From the NCBI GenBank assembly GCA_021647985.1, contig JAKITQ010000019.1, positions 1 to 56,312 on the forward strand: a DNA stretch of 56,312 bases, read 5' to 3'. This stretch comes from Flavobacteriaceae bacterium (GTDB taxonomy: Bacteria > Bacteroidota > Bacteroidia > Flavobacteriales > Flavobacteriaceae). Below, in pieces: positions 53,281 through 56,312 of this stretch. Every line of letters begins with the position of its first letter. The stretch's first letter is position 1. Below the pieces are notes generated by a model. It worked only from the letters and a program-made list of their open reading frames with translations, made no database searches and was not told where the DNA came from. Made by a program: the position numbers and the translations under genes.

Positions 53281-53303
53281 ACGTTTCCGTTAACGTTATC
53301 GGA
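53281..53303. promoter_or_regulatory. probable LacI-family operator upstream of its own gene
   Basis: GTTAACGTTATC (53289-53300) contains the palindrome TAACGTTA, and a partial copy, AACGTTTCC, starts at 53280. It lies about 70 bp before the regulator start and about 25 bp upstream of a TATCTTTG promoter box (53325-53332), so autoregulation is likely. Confidence 0.55.
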
Positions 53304-53324
53304 AAGCTATTAATTTAATTAAAC

Positions 53325-53332
53325 TATCTTTG
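53325..53332 (+). promoter_or_regulatory. -7 element of the lacI-type gene
   Basis: TATCTTTG fits TAnnTTTG exactly. The expected start is near 53338, about 33 bases before the TTG start codon. Confidence 0.45.
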
Positions 53333-53370
53333 ATATCTAGTTATTTTATACAAATTTAAAATCATCAAAA

Positions 53371-54408
53371 TTGAAAAAAAACGCAACGATAAAAGACATT
53401 GCTTTAAAATTGAATATCTCAATTTCTACAGTATCTAGGGCTTTAAGAAATGCATATGATATAAACCCAGAAACAAAGAAAAAAGTACTACAACTTGTCG
53501 AAGAATTAGATTATGAGCCAAACTTATTAGCCAAAAGTCTAGTACAAAAGAAAACAAAAACTATTGGTGTAATAGTACCCGAGATAGATGTGCATTTTTT
53601 CGCTTCTTGCATTAGAGGTATTTATGAAGAAGCTTATGAGAGAGGATATAAATTATTAATCGCACAATCGAATGAAGATTATGATTTAGAAGTTGAGAGT
53701 ATTCAAACAATGGTTAGTAGTAGGTTGGATGGTTTAATTGTTTCATTATCTAAAAATACAAAGAGTTTTACACATTTCGATAAAATTATTAGAAGAGAAA
53801 TTCCACTTGTTCTTTTCGATAGGGCTACAGAAAACATTGTAAGCTCTAATGTTACAGCAGATAATATTGGAGGTGCTTTTGAAGCTACAGAGCACCTCAT
53901 CAATCAAGGGTATACTAGAATTGCTCATATAGGAGGGCCTGAAAACCTTGAAATTTCTAAAAAAAGGTTCAATGGCTTTAAAAAAGCTATGAAAGCAAAT
54001 AGTATGGAAATAAATCCTGAATATGTTGTTCATTGTAATTTAAGTAAAAGCGATACAATTTTAAAAGTAAAAAAAATAATGAGTTTACCTAAGCCACCCA
54101 ATGCTATTTTTGCTGTTAATGACCTTGTTGCCAGTGAAGCTATTGATTATATAAAAGAGATTGGTTTAAATATACCTTATCATGTAGGTGTTGTTGGTTT
54201 TAATAATGCCCCATTTACCAAATTTTCACATCCTAAACTTAGTTCGGTCAACATCCCTTCCCAAGAAATGGGACGTTATGCAGCTCAAATTCTTATTAAA
54301 CAAATTGAAGATAATAATATTAGAATTATCACTGAAAAACTTAATTGTAATTTAATTATTAGAGAAAGTTCTAATAGAAAATTATATATACAGGAACATA
54401 AAATATAA
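53371..54408 (+). CDS. LacI-family transcriptional regulator
   Basis: The 345-residue protein has the LacI helix-turn-helix (TIKDIALKLNISISTVSRALRN, about 5-26), the hinge helix (YEPNLLAKSLVQKKTKTIGVIVPEI) and a periplasmic-binding-protein-like effector domain with RLDGLIVSLSK, HIGGPENLEISKKRFNGFKKAM, AIFAVNDLVASEAIDYIK and VGVVGFNNAPFTKFSHPKLSSVNIPSQEMG. The start is a TTG that gives MKKNATIKDIA directly. A matching operator-like palindrome lies upstream of this gene and of the downstream GH43 gene. It probably controls sugar use, with the ligand unknown. Confidence 0.94.
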   Translation: MKKNATIKDIALKLNISISTVSRALRNAYDINPETKKKVLQLVEELDYEPNLLAKSLVQKKTKTIGVIVPEIDVHFFASCIRGIYEEAYERGYKLLIAQSNEDYDLEVESIQTMVSSRLDGLIVSLSKNTKSFTHFDKIIRREIPLVLFDRATENIVSSNVTADNIGGAFEATEHLINQGYTRIAHIGGPENLEISKKRFNGFKKAMKANSMEINPEYVVHCNLSKSDTILKVKKIMSLPKPPNAIFAVNDLVASEAIDYIKEIGLNIPYHVGVVGFNNAPFTKFSHPKLSSVNIPSQEMGRYAAQILIKQIEDNNIRIITEKLNCNLIIRESSNRKLYIQEHKI

Positions 54409-54455
54409 AACCTTACTTCTATTATCACCTTTCATAATCTCACATTATTCTTTAT

Positions 54456-54475
54456 GGTAACGTTACCGTTACCGT
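54456..54475. promoter_or_regulatory. probable LacI-family operator upstream of the GH43 gene
   Basis: GGTAACGTTACC (54456-54467) is a perfect palindrome, followed by a half-site GTTACCG. It shares TAACGTTA with the site at 53291-53298. It lies about 115 bp before the ATG of the next gene. Confidence 0.6.
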
Positions 54476-54580
54476 TATTTTATCTCTCTTTTGATGAAAT
54501 CAATATTTTAATACATGATAGTTTCATACTTGATATAATTTTATAGCATAAATTTTTTAATTAATCAAAATTAATCTAAT

Positions 54581-56312
54581 ATGAAGTTAACAAAAACATC
54601 TACTCTGGTATTTATGTTATTATGTACTGTAGTATTTAATTTGACTGCGAAAACAACAAATAGTTCTTCGGATTCAAATAATATTATTGTACAAGATGAC
54701 GTAGAAGTCAAAGGAACTGTGAAAGATCAATATGGTAATGCTCTTCCCGGCGTAACTGTATATGTAAAAGAAAGCGGAAAAGGAGTCGTTACTGACTTTG
54801 ACGGGGATTTTAAAATAATGCTACAAAAAGGACAAACCTTAGAGTTTAGTTTTTTAAGCTATACTACTTATAGTCTTGTTTTTGAAAATCAAGAAACTAT
54901 AGAAGTTGTGCTTCAAGAGTCTACAGTAGCACTAGATGAAGTTAGTATAAATTATACAAACCCTATGTTCTTACCTAACCAAAGTAGAACAATTGGCGTT
55001 GGAGATCCATCATCCATAAGATGGATGGGGAAATATTATATGACTGTTACCCGCAATCCTGCTGATATAGGTGTAATGATGTGGGAGTCTGATAACCTTG
55101 TTGATTGGGAATATTTAGGTTCGGTTTCAAATGCTCCAGAGGTTAGGGATGCTTGGGCTCCAGAAATAATGTATTATGAAGGTGATTTTTATTTATATAC
55201 ATCTGGCCCAGATCTAAATCATAGAGCTTTAAAGTTAGAGATACCGTTTGAGCAAAAGCTATCACCGTTTGGACGATATAATGTAGTTAGCACAAACTTT
55301 GTTCCAAAAGCGAATAACGATATAGACGGAAGCCCTTTTAGAGATGATGATGGAAGTTTGTATTTTTTATTTTCATCACCAGGAGCAATAGAGTATATAG
55401 AAATGGACTCACCTTTAGATGGAAATAAACCAATTAAAAGGTTAACTGATTGTGTTGCAAATGTGATTTCAAGATGGACTGAAGGTCCAAAAGTAATAAA
55501 GAAAAACGGACTTTATTATATGACGTATTGTGGTAACAATGTGCAAAGAACAGATTATCAAGTGCATGGTGCTAGTGGAAGTAGTATTGAAACATTATCG
55601 CCAGCTGTTGTTGACAATCCTGTACTTTTACATACAGAAGGATTTTATAATGGAACGGGACACAATCATGATGTTTTAGGACCTGATTTAAAAACGTACT
55701 ATACAACATACCACGTAAAACATTATGAAGGTAATAATACCGAAACGGGTAAGCCTCTTATGAGAAGTTTGATGCTGGACAAAATAGAATTCCTACCTAA
55801 CGGAAATGTGAAGTCAGAAGTAACCTTTACAGAGCAAGAAGCACCAAAATTATCTGATTGGTCTGATGATTTTGACAGAACTTCTCTTGAAGATAAATGG
55901 ACAGCAACAGGAGATTGGACATTGTTTAACAATTTTGCAATAAATGGTATAGGAGCTGATTCTGAAATTGTTTCAACAGAAATTACAGCATCAGGAAACT
56001 ATATTGTTGAAAGCTATGTAAAAGTTAAAAGTAATGCTGTTGGAGGACTTGTTGTTGCTAACGGAGATGTGAAGGCATATTTAGATTATGACAATAAAAA
56101 TCTAATTGTAATAAATGGAGGTACTACAACAAATATTGATATGTCTCAAAGTAACTTTGATGCTTGGCACGAGATAAAAGTATCAATTAATAATGGAAAG
56201 TTAAGTGTTTGGTTTGATAATATGCGTAAATACAACGAATCTTATGCTACTGCAGCAGCATCAACTGTGGCTTATAAAGTAGAAAAGGGAGAGGTTGATT
56301 TTGCGTGGATTG
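54581..56312 (+). CDS. secreted SusC-like N-terminal module fused to GH43-type glycosidase (3' end outside window)
   Basis: From ATG 54581 the frame stays open for 577 codons to the window edge. A signal peptide (about 1-24) precedes a CarboxypepD_reg-like domain (about 41-123, VKGTVKDQYGNALPGVTVYVKESGKG, TDFDGDFKI, LEFSFLSYTTY, ending STVALDEVSI), the module at the N-terminus of SusC transporters. A GH43-type five-bladed propeller follows from YTNPMF (about 125-430). All three catalytic carboxylates are visible: Asp142 in GVGDPSSIRW, Asp249 in NDIDGSPF and Glu301 in WTEGPKVI. After that, from DWSDDFDRT (about 428), comes a concanavalin/laminin-like binding domain. The enzyme would cleave arabinose, xylose or galactose linkages outside the cytoplasm. 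It is preceded by a LacI-type operator. Confidence 0.85.
   Translation, partial: MKLTKTSTLVFMLLCTVVFNLTAKTTNSSSDSNNIIVQDDVEVKGTVKDQYGNALPGVTVYVKESGKGVVTDFDGDFKIMLQKGQTLEFSFLSYTTYSLVFENQETIEVVLQESTVALDEVSINYTNPMFLPNQSRTIGVGDPSSIRWMGKYYMTVTRNPADIGVMMWESDNLVDWEYLGSVSNAPEVRDAWAPEIMYYEGDFYLYTSGPDLNHRALKLEIPFEQKLSPFGRYNVVSTNFVPKANNDIDGSPFRDDDGSLYFLFSSPGAIEYIEMDSPLDGNKPIKRLTDCVANVISRWTEGPKVIKKNGLYYMTYCGNNVQRTDYQVHGASGSSIETLSPAVVDNPVLLHTEGFYNGTGHNHDVLGPDLKTYYTTYHVKHYEGNNTETGKPLMRSLMLDKIEFLPNGNVKSEVTFTEQEAPKLSDWSDDFDRTSLEDKWTATGDWTLFNNFAINGIGADSEIVSTEITASGNYIVESYVKVKSNAVGGLVVANGDVKAYLDYDNKNLIVINGGTTTNIDMSQSNFDAWHEIKVSINNGKLSVWFDNMRKYNESYATAAASTVAYKVEKGEVDFAWI

Noticed and set aside
1-56312. CRISPR array or tRNA genes
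   Set aside because: No regularly spaced direct repeats were seen and no tRNA T-arm motif with matching acceptor stem was found by eye; a weak tRNA could be missed.

Overview
The window is AT-rich DNA from a Bacteroidota genome, most likely a marine member of the Flavobacteriia (genus not assignable). The evidence is the gene set: a MurA with Asp in place of the catalytic Cys, the Rel-Fur-PurA-OstA gene order, DUF4290 and DUF3810 proteins, and a FadL-OmpA outer-membrane fusion. Promoter motifs of the Bacteroidota type (TTG, then TAnnTTTG) and frequent TTG/GTG starts fit this. A sulfatase, a GH43-type glycosidase and a LacI regulator suggest polysaccharide use.

Layout. 1-1830 is a scar: the 3'-truncated end of an acetolactate decarboxylase-like gene abuts a 3'-truncated capE-type gene, which is followed by an rmlD-like gene lacking its NAD-binding N-terminus. 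1960-4424 holds an MBL hydrolase, the RIC iron-sulfur repair protein and a membrane-anchored hypothetical protein. 4783-16505 is core genome: FadL-TSP3-OmpA protein, UvrD/PcrA helicase, DUF4290, murA, grpE-dnaJ, two tandem small-RNA-like units, RNase P RNA and aconitase. 16592-22200 is accessory and heavily remodelled. A Crp/Fnr-type regulator gene is split by a 243-bp internally deleted IS200/IS605-type element. Next come a perfect 20-bp palindrome, an anti-sigma-like lipoprotein, an inverted-repeat element, a YHS-DoxX-TlpA operon, a sulfatase, a transposase/sulfatase remnant and a 140-bp MITE.

22258-32151 is a minus-strand housekeeping block: aminotransferase, OstA-like LPS-transport protein, purA, Fur-type regulator, Rel/SpoT, M48 protease, NlpC/P60 lipoprotein and TrmH-type methyltransferase. 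32618-37999 encodes two secreted amidohydrolases and a DUF3810 protein. 38285-44917 carries dnaB, a mis-named 'asparagine synthetase B' family protein and purL. A second MITE copy (139 of 140 bases identical, each copy with its own 8-bp target duplication) lies at 45225. 45552-52060 is a signalling operon: a large propeller-type hybrid histidine kinase, a lone receiver and a GAF-class III nucleotide cyclase. An IS1595-family element with terminal inverted repeats separates it from a LacI regulator and a secreted protein in which a SusC-like N-terminal module is joined to a GH43 domain. That last gene runs off the right edge.

The strongest leads are: (1) the tandem structured RNA units between dnaJ and rnpB, with an identical 25-nt linker and non-identical hairpins; (2) the 140-bp MITE family and the other miniature elements; (3) the Crp/Fnr regulator broken by a miniature IS200-type element beside a Crp-like palindrome; (4) the SusC-module/GH43 fusion under apparent LacI control; (5) the double truncation at the left edge. 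No CRISPR array, tRNA or rRNA was seen.
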